In this document: piece by piece, positions 32,284 to 44,128 of the stretch | How the letters are laid out: every line of letters begins with the position of its first letter | Position numbering within the stretch: the stretch's first letter is position 1 | Origin: Phlegmacium glaucopus | Lineage: Eukaryota; Basidiomycota; Agaricomycetes; Agaricales; Cortinariaceae | Length of the DNA stretch: 64,000 nt | Assembly (NCBI GenBank): GCA_015039465.1 | Contig: MU130708.1 | Span: 7,877-71,876, forward strand | Reading direction: 5' to 3' | The notes under the pieces: model-generated | Told to the model about the DNA's origin: nothing | Database searches by the model: none | Seen by the model: only the letters and a program-made list of their open reading frames with translations | Program-made: the position numbers and the translations under genes

Positions 32284-32946
32284 CTGGTCAAGGTGGAATG
32301 AATGAAATAACGAATAACGCAAGGGCCGCCAGAACCGTGGAAGAAATCAAGATGGACGCGTCTCGTCACTTGCACGCGACCGTGACAACTGCTAATTGAG
32401 ACGCGCGGTTGGTGGGCATCAGTAATTGAACATTTTGGTTTCCAGTGGTTCCTCAACCCACCCAACCAGCCAGGAAACCCAGTGTCAAGACTTTCAAATT
32501 TTTTTTTTCAAATCACGAATGACTTCACAACAACTCAAGATATCGCAAATTGGATATGCACCTCTTTGAAAAAATGTCAGTTTAGTGAACTTACAATAAG
32601 CCTTCTCGAAGGAGACTACTGTACCTTTTCGACCACATCTTCACGGCCTGTGATGCGTTATGCCAATAGTTCACTGGGGAGAGATTCACGGAGGGCTGTG
32701 ATGCTTGACCCGACCGGAAAATCCGTTTTTTCCTATTCTAATTGGCGAAAAAATACAATTTCAATCTTCATTTGGTAGATAGATGTATCGAAGTTTGTTG
32801 GGGGTGTTTACGCAGCAGAAATGGATTGACGCTTCCATGCATGATGACTATGAGGTAAATCTGACATCTGAAGCACGACAAATTTATTTAACAGTTTTCC
32901 AGTTTACATTGTCTAGTCGAACTAAGTGTGCCATGGCACGGCTTGT
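32284..32946. other. Spacer between hypothetical gene and LEURS stop
   Basis: Both neighbours are on the minus strand, so this holds the upstream region of the hypothetical gene and the 3'UTR of the synthetase gene. A plus-strand frame at 32482-32778 has no recognisable features. Confidence 0.45.
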
Positions 32947-35900
32947 TCATCGTAAATTGTAGTATTCGAAAGCGGGACTCCCAGGTTCTGAGGTATCGAT
33001 GATGAGCTTTGTATAGCCTTGCTCTTGTTCCTTCGATAGTGCCTCTTCTACAGACAAAACTTCCGCTTCAGCCAGGTTCAGAGTCTTTTTCAGATATGCC
33101 AAGAGTTCGCGGAGGACGAGACTCTCTGAGAAGGGTAAAGTGCGGCGGAAGGCTGTTTCGGCACCGTATTGCGCCATGCGTTTCTGAAAGTTAACGAATA
33201 TCAGACATATGTTCTTGGGGGGTGAGAGGATTAACGACAAACCTTGAATGTTTGAATGAAAGGCATAGGCCTCTTGTCCTTGATCAGCCCTCTTTCAGTC
33301 AACAACTGCTTGACCTTGGCGTCATCAACTTTGTCTTCCTCCTTCGAGTATGCCTCCTTGATGATTTGCACACACGTATCCTGCCATTCTGGGAAGGTCG
33401 TAGCAACGTATATGCGGACAGCCTTGGGCTTCTTAGGATCGTAAAAATTGTCAGAAGGCTTCTTTCCTTTTGCTTTAGTCAGCGCCTTTATCAACGAAAC
33501 CTCGGCATCACGAATCATCTTGATTGTTCCACGCATATATTGACCGGCTTCAATGATAGTACGATCCACAGGATCAGAAGGTGTGGGCCAGGAAGCCAAT
33601 TGTATGGATTGTGGGTTTTTCAATATAGCAGTCCAGATGTGTTCTGAAAAATGAGGTGCAATAGGCGTTGCGAGCAGGGCCGCAGCACGGATCCAGTATT
33701 GGACGAGATCATGGTGCATACCCACGTCTGCAGTTACTTCTCGGTACCAGTCGCGGGTGCTTTGGAAATCGTAGAAGCCGAATTTCAGGGCATCCTTGTA
33801 GTTTGTGCTACACAATGAGTCAATATCAGGAGGATGGTGGGATTTTTTATGGTGGGACTTACGCCTCATAATGGCTCTGAGTGATGTTGATGAGGTCATT
33901 AATTTCTTGTAGGAAAACCTCATCGTGGTAATTGCGAGGGCCATGTCGCAAGTTGGCTTCTGCTGAGAACATTTCCTGAGTATAATCATCAGCGCAGAAA
34001 ACAGAAGAAATAATGAATGATGACCAACCTCACACCACCCCAACAAAGTGTGAACTCTGAGAATGTTGGCGTTAGCAGCCTTCTCTTCGAAATTAGCATC
34101 CTCCAGGCCATCTCCTGCATCAGCCAGGGACAACCTCGTAGCGTCGGCACCAAACTTCTCGATAGCCTCGCGTAAAGTCAGAGAGTTACCAGTGCTTTTC
34201 GACATTTTCTTCCCGTTCAACATCAAATGCCCATTGGTACGCACGCTCAACGGCCACTTGTCTTCAGGGAATAATGCAACATGGTTATAGAGAGCGAAAG
34301 TCAGATGATTTGGTACGAGGTCTTTAGCAGAAGATCGGATGTCGAAAGGGTAGAAGTATTCGTATTCATGTTTCAAAGCGTCCACCTTCTCGCGGGGTAT
34401 TGGTGATGGGTCAGGGAAAGGACCTCTACAGAAAACGTATTCCCAGATTTCGTCGGTCATCTGTTCGGGTGTAATGCCCAAGGGTCCAGGTGTACTTCCA
34501 TCGACGCTGTTTTCTAAGGTGAAGAAGATTAGATATAGTATTATCTCTCGGCTATAGCTAAAACCTACCGTGTAACAACTGAGCAACTGTGTAATAACTC
34601 ATGTAGACCGTCGAGTCGCTCAGAGATTCGACCAAAAAATGAGGATCCCAGGGTAATTCTGAGCCCAAGCCGTAGGTACGCGCACATGCCCATTGATTCA
34701 ACCAAGCCAAAGTCTTCTGGAAAGCGTGTCGAGTCTCTGGTGAGTATGTATTCATTTTTTCCAATAGACTGCTCGGAGGTTTAAGTTGGACTCAGAAAAA
34801 CAAAGTGAAAAGATGTACGTACCCTTCAGTCTGAGCTCTCCATGAAAGCTCTCCGTAATCCAAATACCACTGATCCATGAGGGCAACCACACATTCGTCC
34901 GCACTGCGCGAGATGACTAACCCTTCGGGCTCAGCGTATGGGAATGCCAATCCTGCCTTGATCATAGCCTCGCGGACCTTGGGTTTCGCATCCTGTACGC
35001 TCTCACCCTTGAATTCGCCGATGATCATGGTACCGTTATAGAATCCTTCCTTGTAAGCAATTTCCTTTGCCTCCGCGAGCTGCTTGGTATCTTTTTGTGA
35101 TTGGATTTTGAGCTGTTTGACGATAGCTGGTGCTGTCATGTCGCCATATGTAGGAGTGGAGATCACTGGAACGGGGTCGATAGCCACCCAAGATGGGTCG
35201 ATTTTGTAAAATTCAGGTTTTTTGCGGAGATCAGTGAGGGTTTGGAAATCGTCAGGAGAATCAGAGGGGACGGATGTGACGACACCGGTTCCCTAAATCG
35301 ATTTCAAATTAAGCAATGGGTAATCCACAGCCAGTAGAAATTTTTACTTTTGTAGCCAGGACGTTGTCCATCGGCAGAACATAGACCTGCGAGTTGATCG
35401 CGAAAGGAGCATGGATTTTTGTGCCAACAATCTTCGAACCATCGATTTCTGCCAGCTGTTCAATGTGGCCTCGAGGCGTAATTGTGCCCTGGAAAGCCAT
35501 ATTACGAGCGGCACGCAGAGTTGACACGAACGCTTCTTTGTCATTGACCGCGAAAACACCATACTTGATACCAGTCCCCACGAAGCAGTTCGTCTGTCCA
35601 TACCTGAAGAGATCAACATGTAAGTTTGCACATTGGTGAAAGACAAATGAGGGAACGTACATCGTCTCTGGACGTAGAGTAGCGGCAACCAAGAAGACTT
35701 TCCGGCCACCGACCTTTCCATCAATCACGGTTTTCGCTGCTTGGCTCCATTCAAGAACTTCCATCTTGATTCCGGTGTACTCTTGGGGTCCAAAGCCCTC
35801 TCCGTCTTGACGATCGTGATCCATACAGGGTTGTCCATCTTTTGGACTGTAGATAGTGTATCGTTCTCCAAACTTTATTTTGCCCAATTTGTATAACTTG

Positions 35901-36778
35901 TTCACCTGCCATCGAACAAAAGCATCATAGTATGGATTGGCTTTAGTGGTGAGGAACGATCGACGCCAATCTATACGAGAACCAAAGGCGTTATTGTCGT
36001 TCTTTTGAAGGGTTAGAATGAAAGTAAGATGTAGTATAAAATGGATTACTCACGATGGCGATGGGAGGAAAGTACGTTAACCAGTACAAGGGGTCTGCGA
36101 ATTTCTTAATTTCATTCCGTAGAACTCCAATAGACTCCATAATTTGGAATTGGTAAGTTAGACCTGTCGATTTGGCAACCAATTTTCCTTTTTTCGCTTT
36201 GGATTTATCTCCAGACGCGACTTCCTCCCCTTCTTTTTCCTTTTCTGCTTCTGCTTGTGCTAGTTCTGCTTGTACTTGCTCGTACCGTTCGAAATCAGCA
36301 CCAAACATTTCAATTTCACGAATAATTTTGTCTGACGAAGCCTAATGAGATATGACATGCGTGAGTATAGAAAGATCGATAATTTTTTGCCTCTGCGGAC
36401 CTTTATGGGCATCCCAGTAACGTGAAAGCCATGAGGGAACAGAACTCGTTTGCCTAACATACGTTGATAACCGGCAGCAAATTCGATTTTTGAGATAGTG
36501 AATGCATGTCCTAGATGCAGACTGCCGTTCATGTAGGGATAAGGGAAGTTTCCAAACCATTTTGGAAACTTTGCCATGATCTCAGAATGGGACAGGCCCG
36601 AGGTGTCGGCGGCAGGGGGTGCATTTACTTGGAATAATTTTTCTGATTGCCAACGATCTTGGTATTTCTTTTCCAGTGTTTTCAGATGATCTCTCTTCGC
36701 CGTCTACGAAGAGAATGAAGTAGAGTTTGTGGTATGGATAGGGACACGTACTTGGGCGAGTTCAATGGTCTGTGCCAT
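32947..36778 (-). CDS. Leucyl-tRNA synthetase, cytosolic
   Basis: Charges tRNA-Leu with leucine. Eleven exons on the minus strand (36778-36752, 36703-36401, 36341-36054, 36001-35661, 35603-35348, 35292-34823, 34771-34569, 34513-34029, 33975-33863, 33807-33243, 33183-32947) give about 1095 aa, the normal eukaryotic cytosolic size. The class Ia signatures are intact: the HIGH box as HLGH in YMNGSLHLGHAF, and KMSKS in LNGKKMSKSTGNSLTL. The CP1 editing domain is present, including the threonine-rich ATLRPETMYGQTN and the downstream editing-domain GTGVVTSVPSDSPDD. The archaeal/eukaryotic-type C-terminal extension ends EYYNLR. Exon 1 encodes only nine residues (MAQTIELAQ). No mitochondrial presequence is present. 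A Lys/Glu-rich eukaryote-specific insert lies at about residues 125-165. Confidence 0.95.
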
Positions 36779-36989
36779 CGATTGCACAGAGAGTGATGAT
36801 GATGATCGATGAAGAACTAATGTACAATGACTCGAGAACCTATGCCAAAGACTTGATATATACCTGGCTATCTTAGGCTTATGAGTCATTACAACAATAA
36901 TTTTGCGATAAATAATTAAATAACCGGGATCTCACGGTCTAATCTCAAAACAAATACATAATATTGCTGTTGCTCTTATACATCAAAAG

Positions 36990-37931
36990 CTACGCATTGG
37001 TTCTCTCATAGAGTTTCGAAAATGTTTCCTTGATTACATCCTGTCAAAGAGGAACGTCATTCAAGCGTCTTCAAAGAACTCGAGAGAGAAAAACCTACAG
37101 GATAGAAAGTTTCCTTGAAGCTATCCCTGCTCTTCACATCTGCCAAATATTTTCTGAATCTAGCATACTTGGGATCCGTCTCCACCTTGGCCCAAACAGC
37201 CTTTCCTTTCCCCTCTCCATATTTCCCAATATCGTTCTTCAAAACCACTTCCCCTCGCGCCAAAAACGGAGTCACAGCCGCATCCGCAATACTCCATTTC
37301 CCAACCGCATACCCTTCTTCTGGCAATAACTGTTGAATAAGATCTATAGCACCCAATACCGCATCTGGATCCTCTCCGCGAGCGAGAGCGGGTCGGTATG
37401 TGTCAGAAAATTTGGTAGTGACCGTGTCGGCGAAGAAGCGTGCTTTGGCACGGAGGACGGGGTCTTTGGGGAGTAATTCAGCTTCTGGAGCAATATCTGC
37501 AATAAACTCAAGGAGGACAGCTGATTCGGCTAATTTTTGGGAGGCAGGGGAAGGTGTGTCGGGTGCTACGTCCGGGCCACCATAAGCGAGTGCCGGTACC
37601 TAAGTCAGCTCGCCTTTAGTCAGCCTGATTCACTGTCTTCCACCCTATACGCACCTTACTCGCTGGGTTGACTTTCGGAGCGTACCATTCAGGTTTGTTC
37701 CTGAGGTCGATTTCGAAGCGTTTATATGGAAGTTTGGATTCTTTGAGTGCAAGCTCAGTCTTCAAGTATCAAAGGGGAGGCTTGAGCAATTCAAGTTGGA
37801 CTGCGATCAGTTCAAACGTACCCGGTGAGCCCAAGGGCAAATCTACGAGGACAGCAAAATGATTAACCACCATATAATTAAAATGCAATCAACCCTACCT
37901 TGGCACTGTATAAGGTTATCTGTTCAGGCAT
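36990..37931 (-). CDS. Glutathione S-transferase with Cys-type CPxA motif
   Basis: Five exons on the minus strand (37931-37899, 37842-37822, 37759-37655, 37599-37099, 37040-36990) give about 236 aa. Exon 2 is a 21-nt micro-exon that encodes the active-site loop ICPWAHR. The thioredoxin-like N-domain begins QITLYSAK; KVPALAYGG carries the cis-Pro, and ESAVLLEFIAD is the glutathione-binding helix. The C-terminal helical domain includes YAVGKWSIADAAVTPFL. A catalytic Cys in CPWA suggests thiol-transferase (omega-like) rather than Ser/Tyr GST chemistry. It lies 211 bp upstream of the LEURS start on the same strand. An in-frame ATG at 38081 would add a 50-residue N-terminal extension; the start at 37931 fits the family better. 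Confidence 0.92.
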
Positions 37932-38300
37932 AGCGTTCGTTGTGAAGGTCAGAAAGAAGGGGAAATAAGACAGTGCGAGTGCTTGAAGATCAAGCTTATT
38001 TATCAACGAGCGAAGCCCGTATGTCGCAATCATGAGATCTTCTTGCTGACTGAGCAAATTCTGTGAGATAAAAATCAACATCCATTCTCACATCGGTATT
38101 CCATTTTGCTCATCTATATCTGGAAACCTTTGCAAATGATGTCGAGCCATCGATCATGATGATTCGTTATCAAGTATCGTTAGTCAGTTACAAGACGTAG
38201 AAGTATTGCAGATTAGTTATACTGGCTGGCTCCGTAATACGTACCCTAGCTTCACTACCTTCGAAAATGTTCTACAACGCTGGAAATCTGAGATGCATTA

Positions 38301-38704
38301 CAGCTAAATGCAAAACCCTAGACAGTTCTTGAATTTTTTGCTTGTGCGCCCGTGTTTGTGTAAACATCTGCTTTTGGTAGCAATGACGCAAGCTGTGAAG
38401 TCAGGTCACTAGAACCCTTCAAGCTCCCTTGTACACCGTGTGTTGAGTTGAATCCACCGTTACTACTCTTGCATAGATAAGCTGCTTCTGCGCTTTTGGA
38501 ATATAGCGACAGTTGCCCATAACAGCCTCAACTACAAGAGTCTCTGTTACTGGTGGAGCAGCAGCCCACCAATGCTCCCCGACTGATTGCCAAAAAGAGT
38601 GTGCGACGTCGCAAAATGACTTCCTGACCAAAAGCAGTTGTTTATATAAACACAGGCACACAAGCAAAAAATTCAAAAACTGTCTAGGGTTTTGCATTTC
38701 GCTG
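38301..38704. mobile_element. MITE with Tc1/mariner-type terminal inverted repeats
   Basis: A 404-bp element bounded by inverted repeats of about 78 bp (38301-38378 and 38627-38704), both starting CAG and identical over most positions (e.g. AAATGCAAAACCCTAGACAG on each). TA dinucleotides directly flank both ends (38299-38300 and 38705-38706), the target-site duplication of Tc1/mariner elements. The interior has no transposase and no long frame. It is therefore a non-autonomous element. The arms differ by several substitutions, so it is not a very recent insertion. Confidence 0.8.
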
Positions 38705-39258
38705 TAAAACTCCTACTACCCACTTCCCGGCCGAAAGTTCGGGCATCAAAAGTATCCCACACCGGGTTTCCAAATAAGAAATAATCGAAAAATGGGGGTT
38801 TCTCGAATTAACCGGAATTATCTGTTATTTTGTCTCATCATTGTGATTCGAGACTTATCACGAGCTGCTCTGAACTTGTAGGGATGATCGCGATACTACA
38901 ACTCACCCGAAATTTCATATCCGTCTTGGTATCAGTAATAAGTTTTTTTATACTGACTATATTTCCAAGGTGAGAATTTTTTTGATGTTTGGGAGTCTAA
39001 GCAGCCAGATTTTGAAAAAAGTGGTGACGGCCTGATTGTCCATTTAAACAATTAGAATATATATACCCTTCGCATGACGTAGGTATGGGGATTGAAAAGA
39101 AATGCTAGCTCATATGTGAAGGAATGTAGATGATGAACCATAAGTCTGACGTTGGAACCACAAACGAAAGGAAATAGACTGTCCATCGGCCAGGCTCGGA
39201 GAAGCCATGAACAGTGATAGTGATAAATATTGGCTCAGCCATGCTTAACGACCTTCGA
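38705..39258. other. Spacer between MITE and membrane-protein gene
   Basis: No coding exon or repeat is supported. It probably includes the 3'UTR of the minus-strand membrane-protein gene close to 39258. Confidence 0.45.
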
Positions 39259-40770
39259 TTATTCGTTGGGTCGATACGCAGGCGGCACATCGCTGATCCC
39301 TCCATATGCAGACGTCACGGGACCGGCTATACTCGTAGACCCAGATAAATATCGTAGCCGGTAAGCAGCATCGTTGTTTGCCGCCTGATTTGGTTCCGGA
39401 GGTCCCTGAGGTCCAGAGGAATCAGATGGTTCACTTAAAGGGGATAGATCTAGTGACGGTTGATTCAATGAATTACTGGCTGTGGCATGAGTGCTAGGAA
39501 CTGAAACTGAAAACGCTGGAGCATTTGATGAAGGAGCGAGATCAGGGGAAGTTGAAGCCGGTTCAAGATCAGTTTCCGCCCTATTGGGATAGGTCTGTTG
39601 ACGTAGGGCTTTCTCTGACATCGTGGAAAATAGTGGGAGTCGAGATGAGTCAAGGGTTGCGTTTAAATCCGTAGACGACGAAGGCAATGGTGCAAGAGTG
39701 AAAGGAGTTGCCACAGTGGTGAGATTTTGGGACATATCTAATGAAGAGACGACAAATGATGATGAGTGAGATATGAGAGACAAGATTCGATATACTTACT
39801 TTGCGCAACATTATCGCTACCGAGTCCCATTAAAGCGAAACGATGATTTTTAGCCTTCCGCCGTCGATGGCATAAAAACAGAAGCAAGAGGAGTATCAAA
39901 AGCGCAACGATACCTCCCACAATACCTATGACGGTGCCGACGGGGACCATAAGGGCAGAAGCCTGAGAGGCAGCAGTTGGGAAGAGTGTAACCTCGGAAG
40001 TACTAGTAACAACAGAACCGTCTTGCCTAGTTGTCGTCACAATTTGTGTCAAAACACTGGGTGATGTAGAAGTCACTGTCGCTGATTGGCACAGTTAGAG
40101 AAGGTTCGAGCAAAGTCATTCACTACTCACTTGCTTGTGCCAATGCTTTGGATGGCTGAGAACTTGAAGAAGCGCCGCTCAAGGTATGGGCGATACTGGT
40201 GGTAGTGATAGTACCTGTCGGGTTGAGAGAGATGTTGAGGAGGGTTGAAGATGTGCTAGGAGAGGCTGCTGCTGCTGTGGAAGAAGGAGAAAAAGGAGCG
40301 AAGGTTGGAACGATGTCATTGGCATCTAGTTCCACTCGATCAAACTCGAAGTTCAAGTTTCCAGCGCCGCCTCTGTTGGTGATAATTACAGTATGCCAAA
40401 CACTCTCCATAGCACTGGACTGATAGAACAAATTGGCGTAGTCCGCTGCTGAGCCAGAGGTTCGGGATACGATGGGCGAAACGGATCCATCGATGGTAAC
40501 ATCTATTAAGATTGTACTACCGTTGCCTGGTGGTACCGTTCCGTAGACCTTGCAAACCGATCCTACACGATAAAGATTAGATAGGAAACGTCAAACTTTC
40601 AGGGGAATCAAAAGTGGTAGACCTTGAAATTGGAAGGATACTGTCGCCCCGGATTGAAATGTGGAATGAACCGTTGAGTCCCATTGTCGTGAAGAGCCAC
40701 CTGCAAAGAGATTCCATTGACCTGAGTAGGTGAGGGAGGCGTCCGTATCGTCGAGAACGATATTACTCAT
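39259..40770 (-). CDS. Single-pass membrane protein with Ser/Thr-rich stalk
   Basis: Four exons on the minus strand (40770-40623, 40562-40131, 40081-39800, 39737-39259) give about 446 aa. About 140 residues of beta-rich domain (VLDDTDASLTYSG, TVSFQFQGSSVCKVYGTVPP, VWHTVIITNRGGAGNLNFEFD) resemble the extracellular galactose-binding-like fold of many basidiomycete surface proteins. A Ser/Thr/Ala-rich, presumably O-glycosylated stalk follows. A single membrane helix (VGTVIGIVGGIVALLILLLL) is followed by Arg/Lys (HRRRKAKN). The cytosolic tail is Ser/Pro-rich and ends DVPPAYRPNE. The layout resembles fungal wall-sensor proteins. No signal peptide precedes the first ATG I can accept (40770), so an upstream signal-peptide exon may be missing from this model. 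Confidence 0.8.
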
Positions 40771-41290
40771 GTGGAAGACCTCTGCTAGCCAGGCACTAAC
40801 GAGCCCGGACAAGTAGAGAATGCGTTAATTCGAATACGGGAAGTGGACGTAAACAACAGAAGAACAAAATATATGCATTGTGACCTGACCTGTAAAATTG
40901 CGATGTCAAGGACTTATGTGAAGCTTAAGGGTTTGATGCCGAAAGAACAAATAGATTTTTTTCACAGGCTGTCCAACAATCGATTGTTATCATTGCGGTG
41001 GTATCTTGAAAGCTGGAAAAGGCCGAGGAGAAATCAAGGTTCTTTATTGGGCTCCTTTAGCTGTCAATGCATTGCACTTGGGCAGGAAAGCGGTTCAAGC
41101 AAAATACAAAGTTTACTCGCTAATTTGTAGTAAAGATCTGTTTGGATCTGTTTGGATCCGGTCTCTAAATGATCTGGCCCATGGGGTAAGATTGCCTTTA
41201 ACTTTGCTCGAGTGAACTTCCTTGGCGAAATCGCTCCTCGTTGACGAGCTGCAACGCAGAGACTCGGACCTACTCACATTGCTAACAACT
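40771..41290. other. Divergent promoter region, membrane protein / PAH-kinase gene
   Basis: Start codons are 520 bp apart. I see no convincing exon. A signal-peptide exon for the membrane protein (minus strand) or an extra N-terminal exon for the PAH-kinase gene could hide here. The frame leading into 41291 stays open back to a TGA at about 41213. Confidence 0.4.
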
Positions 41291-43883
41291 ATGAGCAGGC
41301 TCTCCTACCGACTTCTTGGTGGGCAGGACCCATTAACGTATCTCAACAATGTCAAAGCCAGCTTTGGGAACGCTGACTTGACCACGTTCCATATTTTTCT
41401 CTCTGAAGTTGATGCTTGGATTAGGCAGCAAGAGTACAATTTTAGCTTGCCATTGGTCCATTTAAGTCCCTGATTTTTGATTTTTTTTGCTACTCTGTCC
41501 AGCTCTGGTCTAGATTTTACAAGGCTAGCTCGCATCGCAACTCTGCTTCAATTCAAGCCTCATTTGCTGCAGGGGTTCAACGCTCTTTTGCGTCCTAATC
41601 ATCGATTGGAATGCTCTACAAATGTCAGGCAGGTTCGCTATTTTGTGATTGTGACTCCAAAAGGCGCAAATATTATATCACCAACACGATTGGAAGTGCC
41701 ATTTCCTACTTCAGACGCCGAGCTTCGTAGTCTTGTTCTCTTAAAATCATGGAGGGGCCTGCTTGGTGGCCCTAGAGACGAAGACTGGTTAATCTGTATT
41801 GCATCGCTTTTACAAGTTGTATGTAGGCGCTGGTCCGAAATAATTCGCCATTCTAAACTGCCTCTCTCTATCCCTTTAGATCCTCGATGACCCGGCCACA
41901 GATGTAATCTGTTATGGTAGAGCATACGACTATTTACGTGAATTGGCGAGAGATTCGATCCTGGCCCCTTCGGTCCTTGTCAACGACCTTAAAGTTGAGC
42001 CAGGTCAGGCCGTACACGGTGAGGCTTTTGCAGTTCGTTCATATTTTGGTCATTAGCATTGTTGTCACTGTTGATTTGTCTCCCAAAGGATATACATAAG
42101 GGTTCTGTGGCAGGAACTTATATACGCCTTCGTGTCTTGCGCATGTTCGACAAAAAAATAGAGAAAAGCCAAAACTTGTATAAGGTGCTTTTTTCCCTTG
42201 AAAATCATTTATTTTGTTTCCGACCGTCGGTGGTAGGACCTCTGTTCTGAAGTCATAACCTGGCGACAATTGAACCACCCCAATATTCTACCTTTCATTG
42301 GGGCGAACACAGAATTGTTCTCTCCGCGATACTGTTTCCTCTCTTCCTGGGCTTCCAATGGCGACTTGATCTCATATCTGAAGCAACACCCTGAGCATGA
42401 TCGATTCAATTCGGTTCGTGTGCGGTAAGTCAGCTACGATGAAGCCTGCTGATAAATATTCTTATTTTTCAGATACATGAAATAGTGGAAGGTATTAACT
42501 ATCTGCACAGTCTGAATCCGCCAATCACCCACAAAGACATAAAAGGGGTGTGTTCAACTTTATTTATGATCTGAATTCGGAACGGTTTCAAACATATGAT
42601 AGGCAAATGTACACGTTAATGGCCGCCTTGTTTGCTGCTTGGCTGATTTCGGTCTGTCCGTCATCGTTAAGTCGCAAAGACTCCGCCGTGAACCGCCTGC
42701 GTTCCAAGGTTCCGTTTGTTGGACAGCCCCTGAGGTCATGGATCCTGCCAGGTCTCAGGGACAAGACCCACGGGCTGGGGATATCTACTCTCTGGCTTGC
42801 ACAATCTATGAGGTGAATTATTTTAAAATACTGCGGCGTATTGAGGAGGGGCTCACATCTTCATGCTTCTGTCGCAAGGTCTATACTGGTTCACCACCCC
42901 TCTTCAGTATGTATAAACTCTCCAGGACTATTTTACTTGCTGTGTTGCTCGGGGAGCGGGCTGAATTACCGCCTCCTGGAACGTGGGCAGTGGACGAGGA
43001 AGAGATGTGGTGGCTCGTTGGTCACTGTTGGGCGGACAAGCCACAAGATCGACCTAATATAAATCTCATCAGGCAGGCTTTGCGCGATATCCGTACCCCG
43101 AAATTGGCTGCCACGGATCCTCCCGACGCCTCAAGTGATGACGCAAGATATTTCACCACTGATCTCGGTGCGGTCAAAGCTTGGCTGAGGGATGAGGCTG
43201 TAGGGTTTGGAATGATATTGTCCAATCACTTTGTACGTCATTTTCTTTATATTGAATGGTTATTCTTACCTTCCGATTAGCCCCAGTCGCCTTTCAATAT
43301 TTTCAAACTAGATGGCGGTGCTAGGCTCTCCGATGGTCAATTTGTTGTTGGGAAGGTTCATCCTTCACCTCGCGAACGCCTGTTCAGTCGACGACATCAA
43401 TCCGTCGCTTTTCGAAAGTCTGCCAAGGTCGAAGCATCACGCGAAATCGCGGAGACCTTAGCTTATTCGAACCATTCTCCATCGACTTCTAGTTCTCAAG
43501 CATCCAATGATTCGCTTTCTCTCCCTACACCTCCATCAAGTTCGACGACCCAGGTCTCCCTACCTACTCCACCCAGATCACCTGCATCGAGTCACAAAAC
43601 CCATGTCGTGAATCCATCAGGTCTCAGACCGGATGCACCGCCATATATCCCTCTTGGAACTTTGAAGGTTAGCAGCCCACCTTCGGGTGTCATACGTGCG
43701 ACACCACCGCTGCTCGTACCAACTTGTCATTTTCAGAAAGAAGATACTTCTGAGTCGCCGTTGTATAGAATGATCAAACCTTTGGTCGATAATCCTGCCG
43801 ACATTGGTGCGCTTCGACGATTTTTAGTCCACAAACTAGCCCTACACTCGCTGGTCCGTAGGGAAGTTGGCGCCTCCCTATAG
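41291..43883 (+). CDS. PAH (Sin3-type) domain fused to degenerate TKL-type protein kinase
   Basis: Nine exons (41291-41433, 41503-41818, 41880-42032, 42089-42184, 42237-42413, 42473-42547, 42603-42812, 42879-43232, 43281-43883) give about 708 aa. Residues about 10-90 form a paired amphipathic helix domain: DPLTYLNNVKASF, TTFHIFLSEV, LLQFKPHLLQGFNALL and HRLECSTN, the Sin3 layout. About 185-480 is a kinase fold: EVITWRQLNHPNILPFIG, EIVEGINYLHSL, THKDIKGAN (HRD-like, with Asp and Asn), LADFGLSV (DFG), CWTAPEV (APE) and RAGDIYSLAC. The Gly-rich loop is eroded (VHGEAFADIHKG) and the usual VAIK lysine position reads RLRVLR, i.e. Arg. The C-tail is Ser/Pro-rich. It may be a pseudokinase or use another lysine. 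PAH domains bind transcription-factor helices, so a nuclear signalling role is possible but inferred. Confidence 0.8.
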
Positions 43884-44128
43884 GTTCAAACGAAAAAACC
43901 TACTGGCAACTAGTACTTACTATTATTTTCTTCTTGGATAACGTGAAAGATCATTCGCTCCCGCTCCCGCTATTACTTTTGCTTTCGTTTGTTATCTGTT
44001 GACGTTGATATTTTCTTCTGAGAAATTTTGTTTTACTTGACCAATCATGTTAACCCTATGTGAGTTGAGTGTCTAAGTATAGGTTGAGCAAAGTTTGGGT
44101 TTGTTTACTAGAGTACCTTGAACTTGTT

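Noticed and set aside
32025..32399. 124-codon plus-strand frame opposite the CxxC hypothetical gene
   Set aside because: Antisense to a well-spliced conserved gene, with no independent support.
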